A stretch of DNA of 64,000 nucleotides, taken from the NCBI RefSeq assembly GCF_038051985.1, contig NZ_CP150291.1, positions 2,108,001 through 2,172,000 of the forward strand, in the 5' to 3' direction. Each line of letters starts with the position of its first letter. The stretch's first letter is position 1. Below are positions 52,653 to 61,748 of this stretch, one piece after another. The notes below the pieces were generated by a model that worked only from the letters and a program-made list of their open reading frames with translations, was not told the origin of the DNA and made no database searches. Origin of the DNA: Solibacillus sp. FSL H8-0523. Lineage in GTDB: Bacteria > Bacillota > Bacilli > Bacillales_A > Planococcaceae. The position numbers and the translations under genes are program-made.

Positions 52653-53288
52653 TTACTGGATATATCCATTCGCAATACCGTATTGAATTAACTCTGCTTT
52701 ACCTTTCAAATGCAACTTCTGCATAATATTCGACTTGTGATTCTCGACGGTTTTCGAGCTAATAAACAGCTTTTCCGCAATTTGAATATTGGTATAACCT
52801 AAAATAGATAGCCGTACAATCTCTTGTTCACGTGTGGAAAGTACTTCACCTTTTTGGTTACCTTTATTTTTAAATAGTTTTTCCAACTGATCCTTTGGTA
52901 ATCCAACTTCATAGTAAGCTTTATTGTTATGAACGGCTTGAATCGCTTCATACATAATGCCACCTTGGCTATTTTTCAAAATATAGCCATCCGCCTCTAC
53001 TTCAATTGCTTGTTGAATATAGGCAATCTCATTATGCATCGTTAAAAAAATGATTTTAATATGTGGTAAATTCTTTTTAATTTCCTTTGTTGCTGTAAAG
53101 CCGTCCAGCCCATTCGGAATCGAGATATCCATTAAAATCACATCTGGATTCGTCTGGTACGCTAATTGAATCGCTTCTTCGCCATCATTCGCTTCTCCTA
53201 CGACCGAAATATCTTCATGATTTTCTAACAGCAACGCAATCCCTTTTCGAATGAGGGTATGATCGTCTACTAGTAATACATGTATCAT
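52653..53288 (-). CDS. NarL/NreC-type response regulator
   Basis: Receiver domain: HVLLVDDHTLIRKGIALLLE with the acidic pair, the phospho-acceptor Asp in DVILMDISIPNG, Thr in IIFLTMHNE and Lys in GYILKNS. Residues 148-205 form a LuxR-type HTH (LSTREQEIVRLSILGYTNIQ, then SSKTVENHKSNIMQKL). It is co-translated with the kinase (ATGA overlap). Its likely targets are respiratory genes, given the cyd genes on both sides. It resembles NreC, but that name is not certain. Confidence 0.92.
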   Translation of the reverse strand: MIHVLLVDDHTLIRKGIALLLENHEDISVVGEANDGEEAIQLAYQTNPDVILMDISIPNGLDGFTATKEIKKNLPHIKIIFLTMHNEIAYIQQAIEVEADGYILKNSQGGIMYEAIQAVHNNKAYYEVGLPKDQLEKLFKNKGNQKGEVLSTREQEIVRLSILGYTNIQIAEKLFISSKTVENHKSNIMQKLHLKGKAELIQYGIANGYIQ

Positions 53289-54316
53289 AATGTTGTCTCC
53301 ATCTTGGGTACGACAATGTCGATTGTTGTACCCTGCTCTAATTTAGAATGAATTTCAAATGCCCCACCTAATAAATCTACGCGCTCTTCCATATGCTGCA
53401 GGCCAAGACCCGCACTCGTTAATGCTTTATGGTCAAAGCCGATGCCGTTATCACGAATATCCATGTAAATATGCGTATCATCCATCATAATGCGAATTTG
53501 AACATGTGTGGCTTGTGCATATTTTACGACGTTATGAAGGGCCTCTTGAATCACGCGGTATAAATTGATTTCTACAACAGGTTCGCAACGATCGATTCCG
53601 TCCGCTATAAAATCAATTGTCAGCGAAGGCATCGATTTCATCATATTATCAATCATCATTTGAATGGTCGGCTTTAAGCCTAATTGATCTAAGCTATGAG
53701 GGCGTAGCTGATGCGAATAGGCATTCACATCATCCATCACTCGTTGCAGCTCCTGCTGAACCTCGTTAATATACGTGCTCAGTTTAGGCTTGTCTTTGAC
53801 GAAAGATTCCACTGCTTGTAAAGCAACGGAAACCGTAAACAACGATTGTCCTACCCCGTCGTGTAGCTCTTTTGCTAGACGCTTGTGCTCCGATTCTTTT
53901 GCTTCAATGAGGGCGTGAATCATCTGTTTTTTATTTTCTGCTTCTTGCGCTTTTTTAAATGTTTCTTGATCGCGCAAAACTAATAAATACTCGGTTTCAC
54001 CCGTTTCATTATTTGCATAAATCGCAGCTGTACTCATTTCGACATCAATTTTCTTGCCATGGTAGGTCGGCATTTGTGATAGAAAGGAAGGTACTTCACT
54101 ATTGGCAATTAAATAGCACGTGGATTCCCCTTGTTTTTTGGGTCTTTTTAAACAAAATGTACAGTAAGGAACGGCATCCCCCATATTCCAACCCGTTAAT
54201 TTCTTCGCTGCTGGATTCATCATAATAATTTCTCGATTTGCTTTCATGATGATAATGCCGTCTTGAATATGTTTGTAAATTTCCTGCAAATAGTCATTTG
54301 GTACACGCGGTGTCAT
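53285..54316 (-). CDS. PAS-domain sensor histidine kinase, NreB-like
   Basis: Residues about 8-110 form a PAS domain holding a cysteine cluster, C-x2-C-x11-C in YCTFCLKRPKKQGESTCYLI. The kinase core is of the HisKA_3 type with the phospho-His in RLAKELHDGVGQSL, N box IQEALHNVVKYAQA and G boxes DNGIGF and GLGLQHM. NreB, the staphylococcal oxygen sensor, binds a 4Fe-4S cluster by C-x2-C-x11-C-x2-C; here the fourth Cys is replaced by Ile. Oxygen or redox sensing is therefore likely but not proven. ATG 54316 has AAGGAGGG 5 bases upstream. No membrane helix is present. Confidence 0.88.
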   Translation of the reverse strand: MTPRVPNDYLQEIYKHIQDGIIIMKANREIIMMNPAAKKLTGWNMGDAVPYCTFCLKRPKKQGESTCYLIANSEVPSFLSQMPTYHGKKIDVEMSTAAIYANNETGETEYLLVLRDQETFKKAQEAENKKQMIHALIEAKESEHKRLAKELHDGVGQSLFTVSVALQAVESFVKDKPKLSTYINEVQQELQRVMDDVNAYSHQLRPHSLDQLGLKPTIQMMIDNMMKSMPSLTIDFIADGIDRCEPVVEINLYRVIQEALHNVVKYAQATHVQIRIMMDDTHIYMDIRDNGIGFDHKALTSAGLGLQHMEERVDLLGGAFEIHSKLEQGTTIDIVVPKMETTL

Positions 54317-54407
54317 GTGGCCCTCCTTATCAGTTACGCTTATGTGTAGCCTATTTAACATCATTTTCTAGACTGTATTTTAAAATAAATCATATCAACT
54401 AGAAGGT

Positions 54408-54451
54408 ACCCTAGAGTTGAAACAAAGTCAATTCGTCTTTGTTTTTAGGGT
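54408..54451. repeat. Nested inverted repeat between the sensor kinase and cydD
   Basis: ACCCTA (54408-54413) mirrors TAGGGT (54446-54451), and inside it AAACAAAG (54420-54427) mirrors CTTTGTTT (54437-54444). It lies in the divergent promoter region of the two-component operon and cydDC, so it may be a regulator binding site. Confidence 0.5.
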
Positions 54452-54569
54452 AGAGCGCCAATCATGAAAAACTTTATTAGATATATCAATCATTTTGATA
54501 TTTTTAGTGGTAAACCCCTAGTTATTTTTTATAAAAATTTGATTATGATTGAGGAAAGGAGCTGAGTAT

Positions 54570-56270
54570 ATGCAATTTTTACAGCATTCATTACGTGCAT
54601 ATCAATCCAAAGTACTCTTACTATGCTTGCTGTCCTTTCTTCTAGGGAGTAGCATCCTTTTACAAGGAATCAGCATTGTCGCTATTGTCAATCTTGTCTT
54701 TATTGAAAAAGCGCCGTTTTCATACACCTATGTATTCTTTTCACTGTTTTTAGTAGCCATTATTACTAGACTTACCGTCCAATTTACAATGGGGCGTATG
54801 GGTGGATCATTGGCAGCAAGTGTTAAGGCATCTGTGAGAGAACGCTTAATCCGACATTGGTCATTCACACCGATGGAAAAGCATGTGGCCTTTCAGACAG
54901 GCGAAAAGGTGACGCTTTTAGTGGATACGGTGGACCAATTAGAAAGCTACTACCGTGAATACATTCCACAAGTGATCAAAACAATCGTTGTACCGATCAT
55001 GATTTTGATTGCGGTATTCCTGGTGCATCCGAACAGTGGTTGGATCATGCTGATTACAGCGCCGTTTGTGCCGATTACATATATTATTGTTGGAATGCAA
55101 ACGAAAAAGAAATCAGAGGAACAATTAGATGCGCTCAACCGTTTTTCTGGCAAATTTTTAGATTTACTTCAGGGCTTACAGACGATTCGTTTACTCGGGC
55201 AAAGTAAGCAGCAGGAGGATGTTTTAGCAGAAAGTAATGCCGGCTTTATGACACGTACACTAGGCATATTAAAAATAGCATTTGCCTCTACACTGTTTAT
55301 TGAGCTCATTGCAACGCTTGGCATTGGTTTAGTAGCACTTGAAATCGGCTTTCAAATGATTGTATTTAAAACATTGACATTCGCACCGGCTTTTTTCATT
55401 TTGACGTTGGCCCCTGAATATTATAATTCCTTAAAAAATCTAGGAGCAGCCTTTCATACAGGACGAGGTAGCTTAGGTGCTGCCGCGTTAATTGAAGAAC
55501 AACTGCAACAAACTGAAACGACTGTCCATTGGGGCGACAAACCTTTAGCGATTCAACCAACCATAACGTTGAAAGACGCGTGTTTTCGCTATACAAATGG
55601 CCCATCCATTGGTCCATTAACATTAACCATACGTCCTAGACAAACCGTTGTATTTATCGGAAAAACAGGCCATGGCAAAACAACAATTTTAAATATGATA
55701 TCCAGTTTAACAGAGCTAGATGGTGGTGAAATTTCACTAAATAATAAGCCACGCCGTGCGTATCGTGCAGATGATTGGTATGCCCAAACGAGTTATATTT
55801 CACAGCACCCTTATATTTTTGCGGGGACATTGCGGGAAAATATTTGTATGGGACTTCCCGTTTCAGACGAAGCCGTATCAAATGCCTTACAAAAAGCGCA
55901 ATTAATCGAATGGCTGTCGAGCTTACCTCAAGGACTAGATACAGCACTTGGCGATGGTGGGCTCGGATTGTCTGGTGGTGAAAAACAACGCGTTGCGATT
56001 GCGAGAGCATTTGTTAAACAACCAGCCATTGTCTTTTTTGATGAACCGACTGCTGGCTTAGATGTTGTGACGGAGCGTTTGTTAATCGAATCGATTAAAA
56101 CACTTCGCGAAACGGCGACCGTGATCATTGCTGCCCACCAGTACGAAAGTATTCGCTTTGCAGATGTCATTTATATCGTGGAAGATGGACAAATTACGGC
56201 ATCTGGTACACCAGACAATCTAAAGAATCACCCATATTATGAACAAATCACGGCAGGGGGTAATAACTAA
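54570..56270 (+). CDS. cydD: Thiol reductant ABC exporter subunit CydD
   Basis: A fused ABC half-transporter: six membrane helices in residues 1-310 (with the CydD-like LTLAPEYYNSLKNLGAAFHT segment), then an ATPase domain. It has Walker A GKTGHGKTT, signature LSGGEKQRVAIARAF and Walker B AIVFFDEPTAGLD. CydDC exports cysteine/glutathione or a related reductant and is needed to mature cytochrome bd. ATG 54570 has AAAGGAG upstream. The stop overlaps the start of cydC (TAATG). Confidence 0.88.
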   Translation: MQFLQHSLRAYQSKVLLLCLLSFLLGSSILLQGISIVAIVNLVFIEKAPFSYTYVFFSLFLVAIITRLTVQFTMGRMGGSLAASVKASVRERLIRHWSFTPMEKHVAFQTGEKVTLLVDTVDQLESYYREYIPQVIKTIVVPIMILIAVFLVHPNSGWIMLITAPFVPITYIIVGMQTKKKSEEQLDALNRFSGKFLDLLQGLQTIRLLGQSKQQEDVLAESNAGFMTRTLGILKIAFASTLFIELIATLGIGLVALEIGFQMIVFKTLTFAPAFFILTLAPEYYNSLKNLGAAFHTGRGSLGAAALIEEQLQQTETTVHWGDKPLAIQPTITLKDACFRYTNGPSIGPLTLTIRPRQTVVFIGKTGHGKTTILNMISSLTELDGGEISLNNKPRRAYRADDWYAQTSYISQHPYIFAGTLRENICMGLPVSDEAVSNALQKAQLIEWLSSLPQGLDTALGDGGLGLSGGEKQRVAIARAFVKQPAIVFFDEPTAGLDVVTERLLIESIKTLRETATVIIAAHQYESIRFADVIYIVEDGQITASGTPDNLKNHPYYEQITAGGNN

Positions 56271-57937
56271 TGCAACAGCTTGTGCAACTCATTTGGCAGG
56301 ATAAAAAAGATGTGCTACTTGCATTACTCGCTGGAACAATCAGCGGCTTAACGGCTGTCGCATTGTTTGCTCAAAGTGGTCTGCTGATTTCAAAAGCAGC
56401 ACTCATGCCACCCTTTTACGTCATTTTAATTTTAACCGCTTTTTTAAAACTGTTCGGCGTCACAAAATCGGCTAGTAAGTATGCAGAACGCTACATTTCA
56501 CACCGTGTGACATTCAAGTTTATCAGCATTGTACGCATGCGCTTTTTTAAACAGCTGTTGCCACAAGCACATGTTCTAAATAACTATAAAAGTGGCGATT
56601 TACTGACACGCATTACAAGTGATGTTGAAATGCTACAAAATTTCTTTTTACGTGTGTTGTACCCGCCATTCATTGCGCTATTTGTATTTTTAGTTACGAT
56701 TTTATTTACCTTATTCTTTTCACCGTGGATTGCACTGCTCTTACTAATCGGGATCGTGTTGACAAGTATCGTCATTCCGTACGTTCTATTTCGTCGACCG
56801 TACCCAACTGGCGCAGTGGAGAAAAAAGAACTAACCGTTCAAGCAACTGAATATTTTTATGGCTACCGAGAGTTATTACTTCACAATCAACTAGATACAC
56901 AAAAAGAAGGCTTATCAGCATTGCATCAAGCCTATGGAACTGCTCGAAAAAAAGAGCTAAATCAAGAACAAACTGCCTATTTATGGAACCAAACGATTGC
57001 CCTATTTACAAGCTTTACGGTCGTTTTGGTCGGTGCTTATCTTGTATCAACCGGACAGCTCGAAGGTGTTTATTTAGCACTCATCGTGCTCGTTTCATTA
57101 ACTGTTTTTGAATCTGCTATTCCATTGTCAATGGCGCCCATTTTTGCAAAACATACAAAAAAAGCGGTGGACCAGTTGGAGGAAGTAACGTCACATCAAG
57201 TGCAAGATGGAACAATCCAACTACGTGATTTAGCACAAGACATCCAGTTAAATAATGTCTCGTATCATTACCCTTCCGCAACGCGCCCTGCGCTAAAACA
57301 GATTACATTAGCGATTCAAGCTGGGGAAAAAATTGCGATTATTGGTCCGAGTGGCTCTGGTAAGTCAACACTCTTGCAGCTCTTGATGAAGGAATTGAGA
57401 AGAACGGATGGGGAATTTCTAATTGGCGCTCATCCGATTGATGCCATCTGTACCCATTCGATATATACGCATTTGAGTACGATGCTTCAACATAATCATT
57501 TCTTTTCAGGAACAGTTAAAAGTAATTTACGATTAGCAAAACTAGACGCAACCGATGAAGCCCTGCAAACAGCATTAAATCAGGCCGCATTAGATAAAAA
57601 ACTAGATGACCCTATTTTTGAAAAAGGGGGTAATCTTTCTGGTGGTGAAAAGCAGCGTCTCGCGTTTGCACGACTGCTGTTAAAAGAAAGTGACTTATGG
57701 CTTGTTGATGAACCCTTTACAAGCCTAGATGTTCAAACAGAAAAAACATTATTTAATACGTTATTATCACAATCTGCACGTAAAACATTGTTAATGGTGA
57801 CGCATAAGCTAACAAATTTAGACCAATTCGATCGCATTTACGTGATGCAACAAGGAGAGATAGTCGAGTTTGGCACTCAGGAACAATTATTAGACAAGAA
57901 AGGACTCTACTATTCGATGTATCATAAAAATAGTTGA
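56270..57937 (+). CDS. cydC: Thiol reductant ABC exporter subunit CydC
   Basis: The second half-transporter, 555 residues: six membrane helices in about 1-300 and an ATPase domain with Walker A GPSGSGKST, signature LSGGEKQRLAFARLL and Walker B LWLVDEPFTSLD. KSASKYAERYISHRVTFKFI matches CydC proteins. It pairs with CydD, is translationally coupled to it, and stands divergent to the cyd regulators. A strong terminator ends the unit. Confidence 0.88.
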   Translation: MQQLVQLIWQDKKDVLLALLAGTISGLTAVALFAQSGLLISKAALMPPFYVILILTAFLKLFGVTKSASKYAERYISHRVTFKFISIVRMRFFKQLLPQAHVLNNYKSGDLLTRITSDVEMLQNFFLRVLYPPFIALFVFLVTILFTLFFSPWIALLLLIGIVLTSIVIPYVLFRRPYPTGAVEKKELTVQATEYFYGYRELLLHNQLDTQKEGLSALHQAYGTARKKELNQEQTAYLWNQTIALFTSFTVVLVGAYLVSTGQLEGVYLALIVLVSLTVFESAIPLSMAPIFAKHTKKAVDQLEEVTSHQVQDGTIQLRDLAQDIQLNNVSYHYPSATRPALKQITLAIQAGEKIAIIGPSGSGKSTLLQLLMKELRRTDGEFLIGAHPIDAICTHSIYTHLSTMLQHNHFFSGTVKSNLRLAKLDATDEALQTALNQAALDKKLDDPIFEKGGNLSGGEKQRLAFARLLLKESDLWLVDEPFTSLDVQTEKTLFNTLLSQSARKTLLMVTHKLTNLDQFDRIYVMQQGEIVEFGTQEQLLDKKGLYYSMYHKNS

Positions 57938-57948
57938 GTAGAAAGTAG

Positions 57949-57987
57949 AAAAAAGTGAAATCGCACATGTCGATTTCACTTTTTTTA
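57949..57987 (+). terminator. Terminator after cydC
   Basis: AAGTGAAATCG pairs with CGATTTCACTT around a 7-base loop with A and T runs outside. Confidence 0.9.
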
Positions 57988-58035
57988 AGTTAATTTTCTT
58001 TTTGTCAAACGCTAAATTAGTTACTAGGTAAATAA

Positions 58036-58080
58036 TAAAAAAACAGTAAGAACCGCTTTACTTAGCATTCCCACTGTTTA
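58036..58080 (-). terminator. Weak terminator of the ABC exporter operon
   Basis: On the minus strand AAACAGT pairs with ACTGTTT (58041-58047 with 58073-58079), followed by seven T. The loop is long and partly paired. Confidence 0.55.
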
Positions 58081-58119
58081 TCATTATAAAGCCCTTAATC
58101 AATTGCTCAAACGTACAAC

Positions 58120-58986
58120 CTACACATCATAAAACGTTCGGTAAAACTCCTCTAAATTACGTTTTATCGGATTCACCGATTGAATCGCGACCCCTTGCTT
58201 AAGTAACCATTCAAGATAACGTTCAATTGGATAATTCGGATCTGTTTGCAAACTGTTTTTACTTACTTTATAAGACAGCTGACTCCCCCGCATGAATTGA
58301 GCTAAGTCACCATCAAACGTACACTTAATTTCAAAAGCCACGTCTTTTGTAGAGACAAGCGTGTTTGTGAAAAGCTTGCCGTCTTTAATAAACCAAATCG
58401 TATCCGTCAAATCCTCTAGTATATCGAGGTTATGTGTAGATACAATGATACTTAGGCCTTTTGCGTGGAGTGTGCGAATGAGTTGCTTTAATTCGATGGT
58501 ACTTGTTGGGTCCAGACCATTAAATGGTTCATCCATCAAAATGATAAGTGGCTTTGTTAGGATACTTAACGCAATTAGTAAATGCTGGCGCATGCCGTAT
58601 GAATAAGCTTTCACAGGCTGATTCACATACGAACGAATACCAATTAACGCAATCACTTCCTCAATTTCTTGACGCGGGATGCCATAAATACTCGCTACAA
58701 ATGATAAATGGTCATAACCCGATAATTGCATATATAAGTAGTTGTCACTCGGCAAAAATGAAATGGATTTAAAAAACTGCGGATCTTTATTAGAAATAGA
58801 ATTGATATGAACAGTGCCACTTTTCAATTCTTCTAACCCTAAAATCGAGCGCATAAGCGTAGATTTACCCGCACCATTAGGACCAACAAGGCCAATCAGT
58901 TCACCTGCACCGATCGTAAACGAAACCTGTTGAAGGATGACCCGATTTTTATACCTTTTTTCAAGCTGTTTTACCTCTAATACCAT
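58120..58986 (-). CDS. ABC transporter ATP-binding protein
   Basis: A single-domain ATPase of 288 residues: Walker A GPNGAGKST, a Q-loop before LPSDNYLYMQLSGYDHLSFV, signature AYSYGMRQHLLIALSIL (a degenerate LSGGQ reading YSYGM) and Walker B LIILMDEPFNGLDP. The last 70 residues form a small extra domain. It powers the large membrane protein encoded just upstream, whose stop overlaps its start (TAATG). The cargo is unknown. ATG 58986 has GGAAGGTGG 7 bases upstream. Confidence 0.9.
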   Translation of the reverse strand: MVLEVKQLEKRYKNRVILQQVSFTIGAGELIGLVGPNGAGKSTLMRSILGLEELKSGTVHINSISNKDPQFFKSISFLPSDNYLYMQLSGYDHLSFVASIYGIPRQEIEEVIALIGIRSYVNQPVKAYSYGMRQHLLIALSILTKPLIILMDEPFNGLDPTSTIELKQLIRTLHAKGLSIIVSTHNLDILEDLTDTIWFIKDGKLFTNTLVSTKDVAFEIKCTFDGDLAQFMRGSQLSYKVSKNSLQTDPNYPIERYLEWLLKQGVAIQSVNPIKRNLEEFYRTFYDV

Positions 58987-61469
58987 TATCGCGCCACCTT
59001 CCTTTTCATTAAGAGTCCTAAGCAAAACAGTAGGCCACCACTCATTACTAAAATACCCGTGCCATAGAGGAAATTCACGTTTGCGTTATTTGCTTCAATC
59101 GATTTCCAGCCATCCACAATATGCCATGTATCAAAATAAACGAAAGGATTATACACGCTAATTGCTAGTTCAATATAATGATTCCCTGCAACATAACTCG
59201 TTATGGCGACTATTAGTGTCACAATGATGGCAGCGTAGTGGTTTTTCGTAAATTTGCCAATCAAGCTAAATAAACTATTTAAAAAGAAAACCTGGGCGAT
59301 CAATAGCACCGCGCATTTTAACAGTAATGAAACAAGCGGTTCAAAAGAAAAATAGGCATTATTCGCAGTGGCAAAGAAAAACTGCTCGTCTAAAAGCTCC
59401 GTTGCATAAATTAACACTGGGTAACGCGACTCACCAAACCCACCGATGATTGTTGCAATGATAAATAAGAGCCCACCACTTAAGAACAGCAAACTATAGG
59501 CACTTACTAGATTATACGTCCATTTCGACAAGTAAATTGTAATTGGACGAATTGGCTTCGTCACTAAAAAATGAATAGACGATATTGGTGCAAATTCATC
59601 AGCCATTGTCGTCCAAAGTAATAATACAAATAGCATAAGTAAAATGAACATGATATTTTCGGTGAAAAATTTGTACACCGTAAATAAGCTACTATTATCA
59701 AATTTCTCATTACGCTCTTCATATAATTTAGAACGCTCTGCATGCTCAGTATTCAATGCACGACCCGGGTCATCAAAGTTCGAAATCCACATATCACCAA
59801 TTGGCCATGGGGAAATCCCTTCGTTCTCTAACAAATGACGCTGCTCCTCAGAAGCCATAAGCGTGACATTCCACAAGGTACTATCTTGTTGTTTATATGA
59901 TTGTGGATCAAGCGAGAACATGGCTTCGCGATATTGCGCGGCAAACTGCGGGGAATCCACTTCCCTTTTTACCTGTTCTAACACATCATAACGGTGCTGC
60001 AAGTTTTTTATCATTGCTAAAAAAGGATTTTCATCAAGTGGCGTAAATTCTTCCCCGGCACTTTCCTGCATCTGCTTTCGCAATTCTTCCTCTAACTCAA
60101 ATTCGGCGGCAACAATTTCCCAATGTACCTGGTCTTGAATAATTATATTTTGATAGTTTTCAATGGCCTTTAACGCCTTTATGGGATAAGTAACGTACGC
60201 TTGATTGACAACCCCCACATAAGCACCGATGCTGACGACGAATAAAATAAAGGTTACTAGTACCTGACCTTTACGTTGCTTTTTAAGATGCTCAAATTGT
60301 AGAAGCTTCAATTTACCCGAAAAGTGATGCTGTTTTTTCGTTGTTTGAAATTGAGGTAATGAAATAGACATCATTTTTGCCTGAATCACCACATAAGAAA
60401 GGACAAACCCTAGTAGTAGTAAACCAAGCATCATCACTAAATACGTTGCGAAACGGTTCGTTGCTAATAAGTCCGCTTCATACGAAACAAGTAAATGGAT
60501 TGGATTGCCCATATGAAAGCCAAATTTTAACGCAATCACATAACCAATGAACACCGATAAACTAATAATGGTAAATAGGACACTTAAGCTCGCGCGTAAT
60601 TTAAACAAACATATGCTACAAAGTACGAGCATTGTCATAAAAATTCCCCAACCAATGGGAATATACACGAGCCACTTCCAGACTGGCACTAACTGAAGAT
60701 CCGTATGCACCGCAACTTCTAATGGATAAAAAATCGTATGAATATTACCGGTTAATAATGGTGGCAGTAGTGATAATACGCATACGAGTACTATGTATAA
60801 GAGTACCACTAGCAGTAAAGGAATCAAATAACCATAGTAAATCGCTCGGTTAGACAAGGAATTCATTTTAAAGAAATCAAAGAGTCGGTTTTCTCGATTC
60901 GCTACATAGTGATAACCAAAAATAAGCACGAATAAAAACGCCGTAATCGGGTTAAAAAAGATTTGGAATAGTTGCTTTGTATACAGTGCAGTATAATAAG
61001 GCGTCACTTGCTCTGTATACGATAAATCATCTGATAATAGCGCTTGTGCTTTAAGTGCCTCTAGCTGTAGCGAGCTTTCATTGAGATATGGAATTGGCTT
61101 TAACGTAACGTATTTTTGATATTCCTTTACAAACGCAAGCTGTTCTGCTGCAATATGTAAATTTCCATCATTCAACTTTTTCAAAATTCCCTTTACATAT
61201 TGTTCCTTTTTCAATAAGCTCTCAAGTGCTTGCTGTTCTTCTAGTGTTAGCCCGATCATGCGCTCTTTTGTTAACGTACTTGAAATTAAAAGATGGATGT
61301 TCTCTTTTCGATTAGAAAATGTATCCTTCAGTTCCTGCTGCGTCGTGCCGGACTGCGAATGGTTAATCGCAAGTAGTGTAACAACCAAAATAGCGATTGC
61401 AATGGGTAATAATAAAAGATACTTACTTTTGAGCAAGCCCTTTAGAAGAAAACCGCTTACTTCCTTCAT
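58986..61469 (-). CDS. Large ABC-2 type permease (827 aa, two fused halves)
   Basis: Two related membrane parts appear in one chain. Each begins with a short N-terminal part and one helix (KYLLLLPIAIAILVVTLLAI; KGQVLVTFILFVVSIGAYVG), then a soluble extracellular loop of about 100-150 residues, then five helices. This is the layout of ABC-2 permeases with the two halves fused. Total length is about double a normal permease (350-400). With the ATPase encoded downstream it forms an exporter of unknown substrate. ATG 61469 has AGGAGGT 5 bases upstream. Confidence 0.82.
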   Translation of the reverse strand: MKEVSGFLLKGLLKSKYLLLLPIAIAILVVTLLAINHSQSGTTQQELKDTFSNRKENIHLLISSTLTKERMIGLTLEEQQALESLLKKEQYVKGILKKLNDGNLHIAAEQLAFVKEYQKYVTLKPIPYLNESSLQLEALKAQALLSDDLSYTEQVTPYYTALYTKQLFQIFFNPITAFLFVLIFGYHYVANRENRLFDFFKMNSLSNRAIYYGYLIPLLLVVLLYIVLVCVLSLLPPLLTGNIHTIFYPLEVAVHTDLQLVPVWKWLVYIPIGWGIFMTMLVLCSICLFKLRASLSVLFTIISLSVFIGYVIALKFGFHMGNPIHLLVSYEADLLATNRFATYLVMMLGLLLLGFVLSYVVIQAKMMSISLPQFQTTKKQHHFSGKLKLLQFEHLKKQRKGQVLVTFILFVVSIGAYVGVVNQAYVTYPIKALKAIENYQNIIIQDQVHWEIVAAEFELEEELRKQMQESAGEEFTPLDENPFLAMIKNLQHRYDVLEQVKREVDSPQFAAQYREAMFSLDPQSYKQQDSTLWNVTLMASEEQRHLLENEGISPWPIGDMWISNFDDPGRALNTEHAERSKLYEERNEKFDNSSLFTVYKFFTENIMFILLMLFVLLLWTTMADEFAPISSIHFLVTKPIRPITIYLSKWTYNLVSAYSLLFLSGGLLFIIATIIGGFGESRYPVLIYATELLDEQFFFATANNAYFSFEPLVSLLLKCAVLLIAQVFFLNSLFSLIGKFTKNHYAAIIVTLIVAITSYVAGNHYIELAISVYNPFVYFDTWHIVDGWKSIEANNANVNFLYGTGILVMSGGLLFCLGLLMKRKVAR

Positions 61470-61539
61470 TGTCTACCTCCTTTACACTAGGGTACTACTA
61501 TAAAAAATGCTTTTAATACGATTTTTTATATTTGTCTCA

Positions 61540-61599
61540 TCATCCACCACCTATGCCGATTATCCAAAGTTCTAACGTCGTTACTAAGATTTCAAACAT
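61540..61599 (-). CDS. 19-aa leader-like peptide upstream of the ABC exporter
   Basis: GGGAGGTG lies 5 bases before an ATG (61599) that opens a 20-codon frame encoding MFEILVTTLELWIIGIGGG. It ends 70 bases before the permease start, on the same strand. It may be a leader peptide or a tiny membrane peptide; the strong ribosome binding site is the only evidence. Confidence 0.35.
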   Translation of the reverse strand: MFEILVTTLELWIIGIGGG

Positions 61600-61699
61600 A
61601 TTAACACCTCCCTACTATAAATTTAACAAATTTTCAGATAGATATAGTTAAAATATTCATAAAAGAATATTGGACTACACGCTTTTTTTGTAAAAGTTC

Positions 61700-61731
61700 A
61701 AAAAAGCAGCTAGATTTGCACCTAACTGCTT
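61700..61731 (-). terminator. Terminator of the VWA-protein gene
   Basis: On the minus strand AAGCAGTTAG pairs with CTAGCTGCTT (one mismatch) and is followed by TTTT. Confidence 0.75.
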
Positions 61732-61748
61732 ATGAATTTCAAAAATAC

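Noticed and set aside
58937-59161. Plus-strand frames inside the ABC exporter genes
   Set aside because: They oppose long well-supported minus-strand genes and have no ribosome binding sites.
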